64,000 nucleotides of DNA. It comes from Paenibacillus contaminans (GTDB lineage: Bacteria > Bacillota > Bacilli > Paenibacillales > NBRC-103111). Location: assembly GCF_003285015.1 (NCBI RefSeq), contig NZ_QMFB01000040.1:1-64000 (forward strand), in the 5' to 3' direction. A model generated the notes under the pieces. The model was not told where the DNA came from and searched no databases. It was given only the letters and a program-made list of their open reading frames with translations. Both the position numbers and the translations under genes were made by a program. Positions 55,538 through 64,000 of the stretch are shown here, in pieces. The first letter of the stretch is position 1, and every line of letters starts with the position of its first letter.

Positions 55538-57487
55538 TTAACGCTCCACAACCACCATCTTATACCCTTCTACGGCAGGCAGTTCGATGCGGATATATCC
55601 GTCCGAAACGCTGTAGGCAAGCGGTTTTCTATCGGGAGCCGTATAAACCGCCTTCGCCGCTTCCCCCCGGATGCTGACCACACCGCCATGCAGGACGGCA
55701 TGCTCTTCGATCACATTGTATTTAATTCTTAGCTCAGGATAAGTCGTCTTGATGTGAATCATTTCCATCCCGTCTTTGGCGGTTACGGTTACGCGGGCCG
55801 TGGACGGAATGCTTTCGCATTTGATTACGGGATCGGCGATCAGCTGCTCCAGGCAGTATTTCACGATATATTTATGCTCCGGCATCGCATACTCCCCATA
55901 CCCGGTGAACAGCTGAAAGCAGACTTGAAAAATGTTCCCGGAACGAAGCACCGCAGGCCATCCGGCGTAACGGTCCGGCGGCGTGTAGAACGTACCGTGA
56001 AACCCGTCCCACTCCCGGTTGAAATACGGCTGATAATAATCCGCGATCGCCTGCGTCCCTTCGCCGCCGCTCATTTGAATCCCTTGGTTGTAAATCGCGG
56101 TCAGCCGGTCCGGAATGCGGTCGCTTAGTCCCTCTTTCATTTTGAAGTAGGAGGCGTTCCACGGGTCTTGGCCGTCATAGCTCATGTTCCAGGCGTCCAT
56201 CGCAAATGCCGTTTTCTCCGGATTCAGGCCGGAGCTGCCGCTGCTAATAATGCCGCCGCCTTTGGCCAAATGCTGTTCCAGCTTCTCTTGAAGCTGCTTC
56301 GTAACGGGAATCACATCCGGTAAAATAATGACCTTGTACTTGGAAATATCCGCTCTTTCATCCATGATGTCGAACGAATATTTCAGCTCGCCCAGCAGCC
56401 TGGCCGCAGCATACAAAATGGCCTGCCCTTGCGGAAACGCCACGTTGTTGGCGCCCATGTCGCAGCCCTCCGGCATGATGATGCCGATTTCGGTCACCGG
56501 ACGCGCATAGTCCGTCCACGGCTCCAGCTTCTCTATCTCCGTATAAACTTCTCCAACCATCTTATACACATCCGGCTCCAAGCCGTCGCGGGGGTGCATA
56601 TGATCGCCGACGGAAGTCGTAAGCCCGTTGCTTATGGCGTCCCAGCAGTCGTACTCCAGAGAGGCTTTGCTTTTCAAGCCGCCGAAATCGCCCCAGCTGG
56701 CATGAAATCTGCCTGTCATGTAGACGACTTGCTTTCCGAGGTTGCGCGTATAGGCTGCCTGCGCCGCAAAATAGTCGTAGCTCCAAGCGCCCGGCAAGCA
56801 TTCGATTTCGATATGCGATCCGAGCCCCTCGCAGTTGATATGCCCGAGACCGTTCGGGAAGAAGAAAATGTCGTCCCGGATCTCCTTTTTCAATTCATGG
56901 AAGAAATCGATCACATTCTTTTTGGTAAAAGCGGCCACCTGATCGTGATTCCGCGGGTCCATTCCCGATGCCGCCATACTCTCCGCGCATTCGTTGCCGT
57001 AGCAAGGATTGATCAGGATGCAATCGAGAAAAATGCCGTCGATCGGGTACATCTCCGCCACTTCCTTGATCATGCCGAGCAAATAATCGCGGTAGCCCGA
57101 GTTCAAGCACATCAATCGGAAGAAATTAGCGGTTCTGTCGCCCTCGATGATCTGTCCGTCCTTGTTTACGAGACACCATTCCCTATGTTTTCTGGCCATC
57201 TCATGATCCAGTCCCACGTTGAAATAAGCGGCGACCCCGATGTCAAGCTTATGACACTCTTCTATGATTTGCCCGAGCATGTCAAATTTCAAATGAGGAT
57301 GAGGAAGGCCGATCTTCGTCGGATAATAGGCAAAGCCGAGATTACATTTAGCGAACGCATTGATAAAGTCGACCTTGGCGTCCTTGAGCGTCTGCGCGAA
57401 CCGTTTCGCGTCGAAATTCACTCCGAAGTCCGGTATGTTCGCCAGCGTGTGAAAATCCAGGTGAACCGCTCTTTTGATTAGTCTCAT
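55538..57487 (-). CDS. GHL6-type glycosidase-like protein with beta-galactosidase trimerisation-like domain
   Basis: A 649-residue cytosolic protein. The N-terminal TIM-barrel-like half (about 1-330) has the hypothetical glycosyl hydrolase 6 pattern, with phrases such as IDGIFLDCILINPCYGNECA, HINCEGLGSHIEIECLPG and CHKLDIGVAAYFNVGLDHE. The middle region (about 350-480; YKVIILPDVIPVTKQ...GGGIISSG) resembles the beta-galactosidase trimerisation domain. The C-terminus is a beta domain. Family members are found in sugar-use loci, but the reaction is not established to my knowledge. Transcribed toward the catalase terminator, divergent from the oxalate decarboxylase gene. No signal peptide. Confidence 0.8.
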   Translation of the reverse strand: MRLIKRAVHLDFHTLANIPDFGVNFDAKRFAQTLKDAKVDFINAFAKCNLGFAYYPTKIGLPHPHLKFDMLGQIIEECHKLDIGVAAYFNVGLDHEMARKHREWCLVNKDGQIIEGDRTANFFRLMCLNSGYRDYLLGMIKEVAEMYPIDGIFLDCILINPCYGNECAESMAASGMDPRNHDQVAAFTKKNVIDFFHELKKEIRDDIFFFPNGLGHINCEGLGSHIEIECLPGAWSYDYFAAQAAYTRNLGKQVVYMTGRFHASWGDFGGLKSKASLEYDCWDAISNGLTTSVGDHMHPRDGLEPDVYKMVGEVYTEIEKLEPWTDYARPVTEIGIIMPEGCDMGANNVAFPQGQAILYAAARLLGELKYSFDIMDERADISKYKVIILPDVIPVTKQLQEKLEQHLAKGGGIISSGSSGLNPEKTAFAMDAWNMSYDGQDPWNASYFKMKEGLSDRIPDRLTAIYNQGIQMSGGEGTQAIADYYQPYFNREWDGFHGTFYTPPDRYAGWPAVLRSGNIFQVCFQLFTGYGEYAMPEHKYIVKYCLEQLIADPVIKCESIPSTARVTVTAKDGMEMIHIKTTYPELRIKYNVIEEHAVLHGGVVSIRGEAAKAVYTAPDRKPLAYSVSDGYIRIELPAVEGYKMVVVER

Positions 57488-57594
57488 TCATGTGCCTCCA
57501 ATGACATAAGTCTCGTATTGTTCATAGCGGTCAAGCAACGCGTCATAAACATCTTGGTATGTGAAGCTATTTAGATGGAGGGGATCATCCTTAT

Positions 57595-58785
57595 ATGAAA
57601 GATCCGAATAACAACGAAACGAAACCCGGCATCCCCCAGCCGATCAGAAGCGACGGTGCCGGGGGCCCCGACCTCGGTCCCCGCGACATCATGAGGGATA
57701 TGGAAAACCCGGACATGCTTGTCCCGCCCGTTACGGATTCGGGTTTGCTGCCAAACCTGAAGTTCTCCTTCTCCGATACGCATATGCAGCTTAATCACGG
57801 CGGCTGGTCCCGGGAGATTACCGCGAGAGATCTGCCGATCGCCACTACGCTCGCGGGAGTCAATATGAGCTTGACACCGGGCGGCGTTCGCGAGCTTCAC
57901 TGGCATCAGCAAGCGGAGTGGTCCTACATGATTTGGGGTAACGCCCGAATCACGTGTATGGATGCGGAGGGCCAAAACTTCATCGCCGATGTCGGTCCCG
58001 GCGACCTGTGGTATTTCCCGCCGGGTTTGCCGCATTCCATTCAAGGCTTGGCGGGAGGCTGCGAGTTTTTGCTCGTATTCGACGACGGACATTTTTCCGA
58101 CCTCAATACGTTGTCGATATCCGACTGGTTCGCCCATACGCCCAAAGACGTGCTGTCCGCCAACTTCGGGGTCAAGGAACAGGCGTTTAATGATATTCCC
58201 GGCGATCAGGTTTATATATTTCAGGCTGACGTCCCGGGATCTCTCGAGAGCCAGAAGGTTCAGTCCCCGTACGGGCCCTCGCCGCTGAATTTCAAGCATC
58301 GGCTGCTGGCTCAAACGCCGATCGTCACGCCGGGCGGAACGGTGCGAATCGCCGATTCGTCCAACTTCCCGGTTTCCAAAACCGTCGCCGCCGCATTGGT
58401 CGAAATCAAGCCCGGTGCAATGCGGGAGCTTCATTGGCATCCGAATAACGACGAATGGCAGTATTACCTCGCCGGACAAGGCAGAATGACGGTGTTCGCC
58501 GGCAACGGAGTAGCTAGAACCTTCGATTATCGGGCCGGAGATGTCGGCTACGTGCCTTTTGCATTCGGTCACTATATTCAAAATACCGGAACCCAATCCT
58601 TATGGTTTCTGGAAATGTTCAAAAGCGACCGTTTTGTCGACATTTCGTTGAATCAATGGATGGCGCTCACCCCTCGGGAGCTTGTAAGCGATAATCTTCA
58701 CGTAGGTCCGGAATTGCTGGATGTATTGCGCAAGGAAAAATGGCCGGTCGTCAAATATCCCGGTTTCTCGTATTATCTAAAATGA
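57595..58785 (+). CDS. bicupin oxalate decarboxylase family protein
   Basis: A 396-residue bicupin, the size of Bacillus OxdC/OxdD. Both cupins have the Mn-binding set: the first motif [11 protein letters not shown] (near residue 102) and the second [19 protein letters not shown] (near residue 280), each with Glu in the E-W-S/Q position. Family knowledge: such enzymes convert oxalate to formate and carbon dioxide with Mn2+ and O2. A GGAGGGG site precedes the ATG. Oxalate breakdown suits a plant-associated or soil bacterium. The lid residues that separate decarboxylase from oxidase were not checked; transfer of the name is by overall similarity. Confidence 0.9.
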   Translation: MKDPNNNETKPGIPQPIRSDGAGGPDLGPRDIMRDMENPDMLVPPVTDSGLLPNLKFSFSDTHMQLNHGGWSREITARDLPIATTLAGVNMSLTPGGVRELHWHQQAEWSYMIWGNARITCMDAEGQNFIADVGPGDLWYFPPGLPHSIQGLAGGCEFLLVFDDGHFSDLNTLSISDWFAHTPKDVLSANFGVKEQAFNDIPGDQVYIFQADVPGSLESQKVQSPYGPSPLNFKHRLLAQTPIVTPGGTVRIADSSNFPVSKTVAAALVEIKPGAMRELHWHPNNDEWQYYLAGQGRMTVFAGNGVARTFDYRAGDVGYVPFAFGHYIQNTGTQSLWFLEMFKSDRFVDISLNQWMALTPRELVSDNLHVGPELLDVLRKEKWPVVKYPGFSYYLK

Positions 58786-58974
58786 ATTTGCTGCGGAGCG
58801 CTTATCAATTACGGAACAAAGCTTCGCTCCTCCTTCACCGTCCTTTCGTTAAACAACCGGTGTTGATGAAGCGCTGCCCTGGCCTAAACCATTGCCCTGA
58901 GATGATCGCTCCGACAATACCTATCATACAATACATTATATATTATGTATATTATATAATTGGGGTGTTCATGC

Positions 58975-59015
58975 GAAAAGACCTCATCTTCCGCTTAGTA
59001 GCGGATCATGAGGTC
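58975..59015 (-). terminator. stem-loop terminator, minus strand
   Basis: GACCTCAT pairs with ATGAGGTC (58980-58987 and 59008-59015), with an inner CCGC/GCGG stem, followed on the minus strand by TTTTC. It overlaps the end of the small frame at 58984-59193 and would end transcription coming from the VOC gene. The plus-strand region before it (58920-58960) is an AT-rich promoter-like stretch. Nothing else is seen in 58786-59233 apart from the small frame. Confidence 0.55.
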
Positions 59016-59193
59016 CTTCTGCTTGATTTTGGCGAAATTTCCTTACGATAAGATTGGAAGGCCAGTCGGATAGACGCTTGCCTAAATCGCCGAAGCGCGA
59101 TAACGCTTTACCGATTCGTTTGCTACGTGCTTGCCTGATCCACTTTCCAATCACTTCGGCAAGCTTCTTTTTCTTCGCCTTCACATCGTCCAT
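58984..59193 (-). CDS. hypothetical basic 69-residue protein
   Basis: A short frame starting MDDVKAKKKKLAEVIGKWIR, rich in Lys and Arg, ending in a region that also forms a terminator stem. There is no ribosome binding site and the family is unknown. It lies 40 bases after the VOC gene. Possibly the C-terminal scrap of a DNA-binding protein or transposase. Confidence 0.3.
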   Translation of the reverse strand: MDDVKAKKKKLAEVIGKWIRQARSKRIGKALSRFGDLGKRLSDWPSNLIVRKFRQNQAEGPHDPLLSGR

Positions 59194-59233
59194 AATGGTA
59201 AATTTCGCTATGGCTCTGTCATTTGAACGGCGC

Positions 59234-59650
59234 TTACCCCTCTTTAGGCATTTTGCTCATATCCATATACAGCACATTCCAGCGATGTCCGTCCAAATCG
59301 GCGAAGCCCGCACCGTACATCCAGCCGCCCCGATCGCCGGGCTCGCTGTAGACCGTCCCGCCCGCAGCTGCGGCCTTCCTTACGATTTCATCCACTTCCT
59401 CCCTGCTCTCCGCATCAATGGAAAGCAGCACCTCGGTGCCTTGCTTCGTATCGGCAATCTCATTTCCCGTAAACGTTCGGAAGGTCGCCTCCGGAAAAAG
59501 CATCACGATCGCATTGCTCTCGCCAATGAGCAAACCGGCCGCTTCGTCGCCGCTGTGCCGCGGATGCAAAGAAAAACCGATTTGGGTGAAAAACGATTTC
59601 GATTTGCCAACGTCCTTCACAGGCAGGTTCAACCATAATTGTTTGGTCAT
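59234..59650 (-). CDS. VOC family protein (glyoxalase/bleomycin resistance/dioxygenase fold)
   Basis: A 138-residue vicinal-oxygen-chelate protein with the paired beta-alpha-beta-beta-beta repeats. The start MTKQLWLNLPVKDVGKSKSF and the C-terminal GFADLDGHRWNVLYMDM strand are typical of the PhnB/lyase-like branch. The ATG at 59650 has AGGAG nine bases upstream; longer starts are less likely. It could be a metal-dependent lyase, dioxygenase or antibiotic-binding protein; which one cannot be told. It precedes, on the minus strand, the terminator at 58975. Confidence 0.88.
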   Translation of the reverse strand: MTKQLWLNLPVKDVGKSKSFFTQIGFSLHPRHSGDEAAGLLIGESNAIVMLFPEATFRTFTGNEIADTKQGTEVLLSIDAESREEVDEIVRKAAAAGGTVYSEPGDRGGWMYGAGFADLDGHRWNVLYMDMSKMPKEG

Positions 59651-59746
59651 TGTTTTTTGCTCCTTATGGGATAAGTTATTATTCTTTATATCCAATATAC
59701 CACCTATAAGAAGCAATCATTTCTTTTCGATTGCTTTTATTTTATT

Positions 59747-60178
59747 TTAGACCCTTAGATGGTCCGCTCTCCAGCTTCTTACCGATTTTTTAATTTCATC
59801 GGGATGCATCCCCGTCTCGGCGGCTTTCACGCATAGTGCCGGAAAAGCTTCATCTTCGGCGAAGCGCAATGCGATGATTTGCTGCAACGTGAGTCTTGCA
59901 TCTAATCGTTTATTTGTAAGAATAAAGTGGCGGAAATTCTCCTCTTGACGGATGATGCGATCCTGAAGCTTTGTTGCAAATTGCCGTACGAGCACGACGA
60001 GTATCATCACGGAGATCCAAACGCCCAATAACAAGATGGACATGAAGCTGAAAGCTTCCAAGAAAGCGTAAACGACTGACGCAATCAATCCGATAGGGGC
60101 GATCGAAGCCAATACAAAATGATACAAAGGCGTATACTTTTTGTGATTGTGATAGTTTTGCTTTGACTGTTTATTCAC
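59747..60178 (-). CDS. DUF6526-like two-helix membrane protein
   Basis: A 143-residue membrane protein beginning MNKQSKQNYHNHKKYTPLYH, with two adjacent hydrophobic helices (about 25-45 and 48-68) and a cytoplasmic basic helical tail containing LDARLTLQQIIALRFAED. The start phrase QNYxNHxxYxPxYH matches what I recall of the DUF6526 family; function unknown. It is a single gene between VOC and AraC genes on the minus strand. Confidence 0.65.
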   Translation of the reverse strand: MNKQSKQNYHNHKKYTPLYHFVLASIAPIGLIASVVYAFLEAFSFMSILLLGVWISVMILVVLVRQFATKLQDRIIRQEENFRHFILTNKRLDARLTLQQIIALRFAEDEAFPALCVKAAETGMHPDEIKKSVRSWRADHLRV

Positions 60179-60336
60179 GGTTTACCTCCAGATTGTATTT
60201 TTCATTACAGCGGAATCACGCCAAATCCTTCATCCTTTCAAAACAAATCACATTGGGTATGTGGTCACTCCTCTTCTTCAAGTAGCCGCAACAGCTCTAG
60301 AAATAGAGTATCAACACGAAGCAAGCGCCGCTTCTT

Positions 60337-61206
60337 CTAGTTTGCTGTCTTCTCCCGTTCCAACCTCTCCATAAAAGCCTGTATCAAAATTGGAAAGGAG
60401 ACAAGCATGGGCGGATCGTAAAACTTCGGAGGCCGGAGGACGATACCTGTATCTCCTTTCACGCTGCCGCTTGCTATCGTAAGCTTACCGGCGGCTTTGC
60501 CGCGTAATGCTTTTTGCGGATGTATGTATTCCTCAAGCGAATCTTCCCATGAAAACGCAATGGACATTACGGAGTATGTTCCATCCGGGATATCCGGTAT
60601 CCAATAGGCTCCAGACTCAAAAACAACGGTACATCCGATCGGTTTTCCCATAGGTATGGGCTTAGGAAATAAACCGACGCAGATGATGCCTTGAAACCCG
60701 TTCGGGGCTTCTACCAACCCGGAAACGCCCCGCTCCCTGCACTCTTCAGCTATTTCAATTGGCTGGAGTTCACGCAGACCTAATACGCTTTTTTCAATGA
60801 ACGCTCTGAATTGCTGCGGGGACAGTCCGATTAACTGAGAAAATTTGGACGAGAACGTTCCGAAGCTGCTGTAGCCAACCGCTTGGCCGATATCCGTAGC
60901 AGGCCGGGACGTTCTTGCCAACAGTTTTTTGCTCCATTGGAAACGCAATGCCGACAAGTAGAGTCGAGGCGGAATTCCGGTGATCGAGCGAAAAATCCGG
61001 TCAAAATGAAAAGGGCTGTAGTAAGCCGTTTTTGCCAAAGCGCCTAAAGAAAGAGTCGGGTCGTCAATTCTTCGAAGCATTTGGTCAATAGCTTCTTTTA
61101 CCGCGCGGTGCTGGGATGACTCCGCCGAATCGGCCGCCTCCGTCTGTTCGATGGATAGGGTAGAACATTCCGCCTTATTCTTTCCTTCATAATCTGCTGA
61201 ATCCAC
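60337..61206 (-). CDS. AraC family regulator with GyrI-like effector-binding domain
   Basis: A 289-residue regulator. An N-terminal AraC domain (about residues 30-140) has two helix-turn-helix motifs (LSLGALAKTAYYSPFHFDRIF and ATDIGQAVGYSSFGTFSSKF). The C-terminal half (about 145-285) resembles a SOUL/GyrI-type ligand-binding domain (...GTYSVMSIAFSW...). Such regulators sense small hydrophobic molecules. It lies upstream of the VOC and membrane-protein genes on the minus strand, but in its own transcription unit. Confidence 0.85.
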   Translation of the reverse strand: MDSADYEGKNKAECSTLSIEQTEAADSAESSQHRAVKEAIDQMLRRIDDPTLSLGALAKTAYYSPFHFDRIFRSITGIPPRLYLSALRFQWSKKLLARTSRPATDIGQAVGYSSFGTFSSKFSQLIGLSPQQFRAFIEKSVLGLRELQPIEIAEECRERGVSGLVEAPNGFQGIICVGLFPKPIPMGKPIGCTVVFESGAYWIPDIPDGTYSVMSIAFSWEDSLEEYIHPQKALRGKAAGKLTIASGSVKGDTGIVLRPPKFYDPPMLVSFPILIQAFMERLEREKTAN

Positions 61207-61430
61207 AGTTCAACCCCTTTTCTTTCAAAAAAGCTCATCACTTCCTGGTATTAAAGGAATAATTCGACAAAAGGACAACCATTCCTTTGAACTTCATAGT
61301 ACTATTAACAGAATTCCATAAATCTCGAATCGATAATGAAAAAGGCACAGTACACATACGCCCGATCCATAGCTCATACATGGAAGGGTATATATGTTCT
61401 GTACCTTAATACCGAATTCGTATAGCAAAT

Positions 61431-61856
61431 TTATTCTTCGAGCTCCCAAGCGGGATTCCACACGACCTCCCACAAATGGCCGTCCGGGTCCAGGAAATGG
61501 CCGGAATATCCGCCCCAGAAAGCGTCATGCGCCGGATCCGTAATGACGGCTCCCGCTTTTTGCGCAAGCTCCATGATTCGATCTACTTCTTCTTTGCTGC
61601 TTACATTATGACCGATCGTGATTTCCGTTGAACTCGGCGCTGTAAGAGGAACCTTGGCCTCATGGGCGAGATCTTTGCGATTCCAGATCGCAAGCTTTAC
61701 GCCGTGCTGCAAATCAAAGAAAGCGACCGCGCCATGCTCAAACTCTTTCCCAATAATACCTTGCGTCGGTAACCCCAAGCCGTCCCGATAAAATGTCAGC
61801 GACCTCTCCAAATCATCCACACCCAATGTCAGTACGGAAATTCGCGGCTTCATCAT
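61431..61856 (-). CDS. VOC family protein
   Basis: A 141-residue glyoxalase-fold protein (RISVLTLGVDDLERSLTFY start; FLDPDGHLWEVVWNP end). The ATG at 61856 has GGAGGA eight bases upstream, and a second ATG immediately follows. It lies 91 bases downstream of the AraC-type gene at 61948, a likely regulator of it. Role: small-molecule transformation or binding; no specific substrate can be assigned. Confidence 0.88.
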   Translation of the reverse strand: MMKPRISVLTLGVDDLERSLTFYRDGLGLPTQGIIGKEFEHGAVAFFDLQHGVKLAIWNRKDLAHEAKVPLTAPSSTEITIGHNVSSKEEVDRIMELAQKAGAVITDPAHDAFWGGYSGHFLDPDGHLWEVVWNPAWELEE

Positions 61857-61947
61857 CCGATCGTTCCTCCACTCATCGTTTATTTTATTCGCTATACGTT
61901 TATGATCGGCTATTTCAGGCTTCAATAATTGTAAAAAACGGACAGGA

Positions 61948-62760
61948 TTATTTGAAAACCTGATTAGGCGCCAATCCGTAATAGCGCTTAAAATGATGTA
62001 TAAAGTGCGGTTGATCATAATAACCGAACTTTACTGCGATATCGGTGAAACTCGACTGTGTCCCCTTATTCCGCTCCCGCAGCAGACTCTGAAAGCGAAT
62101 AATATCCAGAAGCTCTTTCGGGCCGACGCCAAGCTCCTTTTGAAACGTTCTCCTTATATTTCTTTCGCTGTAGCTTTGTTTTTCCGCCATATCGCGGATG
62201 GAAATCATGCCTTGACTGGCATACATATGCTGTAAACTCGTTTGGAGCAGAGCGTTCGAGCGCGATTTATTATGAATTAAGCTCTGGAGTAATTTTCTTT
62301 CCACCCGCTCGATAATTTCGGAAATGCCGGCGGCAGCTCTCGCTTCTTCCACGAAAAACTCCGCTTCACGTCCCCAAATCTCTTCAAGGAAAACATGGTT
62401 TCCGTTCAATTCGGAAGCGGGATACCGAATGAATCGGCTTACGCTGTCTATGAAGAAACGGATGCCGAATAAGGACTGCGATGTCGATAGCTCAATAACC
62501 TCGAACCCGGTCATCAGTCCCGCTACAAAAGCCCCTTTGGCAAACGACGGGGACCTCATGTCAATAATGATATCTACGCAACCGTCCGGAATGACGCGGT
62601 GCAAAAAACGGTTATGCTCGGTTGCGCGAACATCAACCGTCCAATAACAAGCCACATAAGCTTCCAGCTCTTTACTCGGCAAAAACTCGCGATATCGATA
62701 ATTGGAATCCGGCAGCCCCCGCTGCAATGCAGGCGGTTGAATAGGAATATAGGTATGCAT
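61948..62760 (-). CDS. AraC family transcriptional regulator (DUF6597-like N-terminal)
   Basis: A 270-residue regulator. The N-terminal domain (YREFLPSKELEAYVACYWTV and VIPDGCVDIIIDM) has the DUF6597 pattern. The C-terminal AraC domain (about residues 165-268) has the first HTH ISIRDMAEKQSYSERNIRRT and the second SFTDIAVKFGYYDQPHFIHH. It is upstream of, and probably regulates, the VOC gene. Confidence 0.88.
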   Translation of the reverse strand: MHTYIPIQPPALQRGLPDSNYRYREFLPSKELEAYVACYWTVDVRATEHNRFLHRVIPDGCVDIIIDMRSPSFAKGAFVAGLMTGFEVIELSTSQSLFGIRFFIDSVSRFIRYPASELNGNHVFLEEIWGREAEFFVEEARAAAGISEIIERVERKLLQSLIHNKSRSNALLQTSLQHMYASQGMISIRDMAEKQSYSERNIRRTFQKELGVGPKELLDIIRFQSLLRERNKGTQSSFTDIAVKFGYYDQPHFIHHFKRYYGLAPNQVFK

Positions 62761-62884
62761 GTATGCAGCCCCTTGCCTTTAAATGAACGCGCACGCCGTG
62801 TCAACCGACCGCCGCCGGAACCGCAACAGAATGTGCAGATGACACTGAATCAAAATAGCTCTATCTATCGGATTATATGCCGCT

Positions 62885-64000
62885 TCATAGCGCTGGCGAC
62901 AAAACCGCATTTATTTCCGGGTTCTCCAATAAGTAAGCAAGATCTTGCTTATTTTGCGAAAACTTGCGTACATCGACTCCCGTAATTTGTTCCGCCCAGC
63001 TTCTCGTATAGCGCAAATCAGGTTTATTTTCACCGTCGGCCCAATGAAACGCCACGCCGTCGACATTGCCGATGAGCGAAAAAAGGATCAACGCATTTTT
63101 CATGAAAGGCACTTCATCGAAAGCTGCGTCGTCGATATTTGAATCTACAGCCGTCCGTATATTAACCGTAACGGCATAAGGAGCGCTGTCCGTGTGAAGC
63201 TCGAAATGGCCGCGTACGTATGGAGCGGGATAATCGAGCAGCGTTAAGATGTTGCCGACCTTCGATGCATCGCCTACATATTCGGTCTTGTATTTTAGCA
63301 GCTGTTCGGCATGGCTCGAGGATTCCGCATACATTTTGGGATTCGCTATCAGCCCGGCCCCCGCAGCCGACACGATTGCAACAGCAGCGGCAACAAGCCA
63401 AAGAACAGGCTTTTTATAGCTAAGAATGTTCCTGATCCGGGACTTCACACTGCTTTCGCCGAAAAACAGCGGGCTAAAAAGTCCGCTCCGCTTAGCCGCA
63501 AGAGCAAACAAGGTGCCCGAGTAGTCTCTGCGGACATCATCGGCCGACTGCCTCAATACGCTTTCGTCGCAGGACATCTCCATATCCTTGATCATAAGAA
63601 AATACGAAAGCCAAACGAGCGGATTAAACCAATGCAGAACCAGAGCCGCGAAAGCAAAAAGCTTTACCGCGTGATCGTAACGTCTTATATGCGTTCGTTC
63701 ATGCATGATAATGAATTCCTTTTCCTTACCGCTCAAGCCTAAAGGCAAATAGATTCTGGGCTTCATAAAACCGAGAACGAATGGCGTTGTAATCCGGTCG
63801 GTTTCATAAACATTTTTTTCCGCGAGTGTCGAAAAGGTAAGCTTTTCCTTCAGCCTAAAATAAGAGATAAAGCCATAAGCCGCCAGCGCGGTCATGCCCA
63901 GCAACCAGATTAATGCGCAAATTTCTAAAATAATCCCCGCCGGATAAACGCTTGCCGCGGCATCTGCCGAAGGCAAAGCAGCCTGGATAGCTCCGTTTAC
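62885..64000 (-). CDS. M56 family metallopeptidase (BlaR1/MecR1-like), 5' end beyond the window
   Basis: A partial gene whose frame stays open to the window edge, so the N-terminal helices are missing. Visible are membrane segments (GIILEICALIWLLGMTALAAYG), the zinc site HERTHIRRYDH, SCDESVLRQSADDVRRDYS, and a further helix (PVLWLVAAAVAIVSAAG) before an extracytoplasmic domain. M56 proteins are membrane sensors that cleave a partner repressor, often in response to beta-lactams or envelope stress. A BlaI/MecI-type repressor is expected upstream, outside the window. Confidence 0.88.
   Translation of the reverse strand, partial: VNGAIQAALPSADAAASVYPAGIILEICALIWLLGMTALAAYGFISYFRLKEKLTFSTLAEKNVYETDRITTPFVLGFMKPRIYLPLGLSGKEKEFIIMHERTHIRRYDHAVKLFAFAALVLHWFNPLVWLSYFLMIKDMEMSCDESVLRQSADDVRRDYSGTLFALAAKRSGLFSPLFFGESSVKSRIRNILSYKKPVLWLVAAAVAIVSAAGAGLIANPKMYAESSSHAEQLLKYKTEYVGDASKVGNILTLLDYPAPYVRGHFELHTDSAPYAVTVNIRTAVDSNIDDAAFDEVPFMKNALILFSLIGNVDGVAFHWADGENKPDLRYTRSWAEQITGVDVRKFSQNKQDLAYLLENPEINAVLSPAL

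Overview
The window looks like a chromosomal segment of a Gram-positive, polysaccharide-degrading Bacillota, most likely of the Paenibacillaceae (Paenibacillus or Cohnella type). This is inference from gene content: strong GGAGG-type ribosome binding sites, a T-box in front of leuA, LplB/LplC-type sugar permeases with a lipoprotein binding protein, AraC regulators with a membrane sensor, giant secreted proteins with Big_2 and FIMAH-like domains, and a GH78 rhamnosidase. Base composition is near 50% GC by eye. No rRNA, tRNA, CRISPR array or intact transposase was seen. Nearly all genes between 1 and 52 kb lie on the minus strand.

Region by region. (1) 0.1-4.4 kb: a minus-strand operon for sugar-acid use (DHDPS-family aldolase, GH4 glycosidase, galactonate-dehydratase-like enolase-superfamily enzyme, SDR). 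(2) 4.7-7.6 kb: a LacI regulator, a second DHDPS-family protein and a PfkB kinase, divergent from an MFS transporter (8.0-9.2 kb); LacI-type operator candidates lie between them. (3) 9.2-9.9 kb: gene relics around a perfect 16-bp inverted repeat. (4) 9.9-29.9 kb: a sugar-uptake and surface-enzyme locus made of a membrane-bound AraC sensor, two ABC permeases, a solute-binding lipoprotein bracketed by two copies of a 165-bp MITE-like element, a Gfo/Idh/MocA oxidoreductase, and two paralogous giant secreted proteins (about 1934 and 2104 residues). The gap between the giants keeps scraps of a second binding-protein gene and a second oxidoreductase gene, so the block binding protein-oxidoreductase-giant appears to have been tandemly duplicated and then eroded. 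(5) 30.2-31.5 kb: a small GC-rich, foreign-looking membrane-protein island. (6) 32-41.2 kb: a compact cluster of three sulfatase-fold enzymes, an APS kinase (CysC), two Gfo/Idh/MocA oxidoreductases, a sugar-phosphate isomerase/epimerase-like protein and an AraC regulator. One sulfatase has the formylglycine-type CxPxR site; the other two have Thr at the nucleophile position. (7) 41.2-44.1 kb: a gene-free repeat zone with 66 perfect tandem copies of a decamer and five units of about 90 bp running into the leuA 3' end. (8) 44.1-46 kb: leuA under a T-box. (9) 46-52.3 kb: a hybrid histidine kinase with two kinase modules, and a GH78 alpha-L-rhamnosidase. (10) 52.5-58.8 kb: an HxlR regulator with a DsbA/SpxH-like protein, catalase, a GHL6-type glycosidase-like protein and a bicupin oxalate decarboxylase. 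(11) 59-64 kb: two VOC proteins, a DUF6526-like membrane protein, two AraC regulators and a truncated M56 (BlaR1-type) peptidase.

Together the genes describe a soil or plant-associated degrader. Surface and secreted enzymes act on complex (possibly uronic-acid-, rhamnose- and sulfate-ester-containing) glycans, uptake is by ABC and MFS systems, and intracellular oxidoreductases, an isomerase, dehydratase, kinase and aldolases process the products. Substrates are inferred from families only. The most novel material is the Thr-type sulfatase/CysC/oxidoreductase cluster, the duplicated giant-enzyme module with its fossils, and the decamer array.
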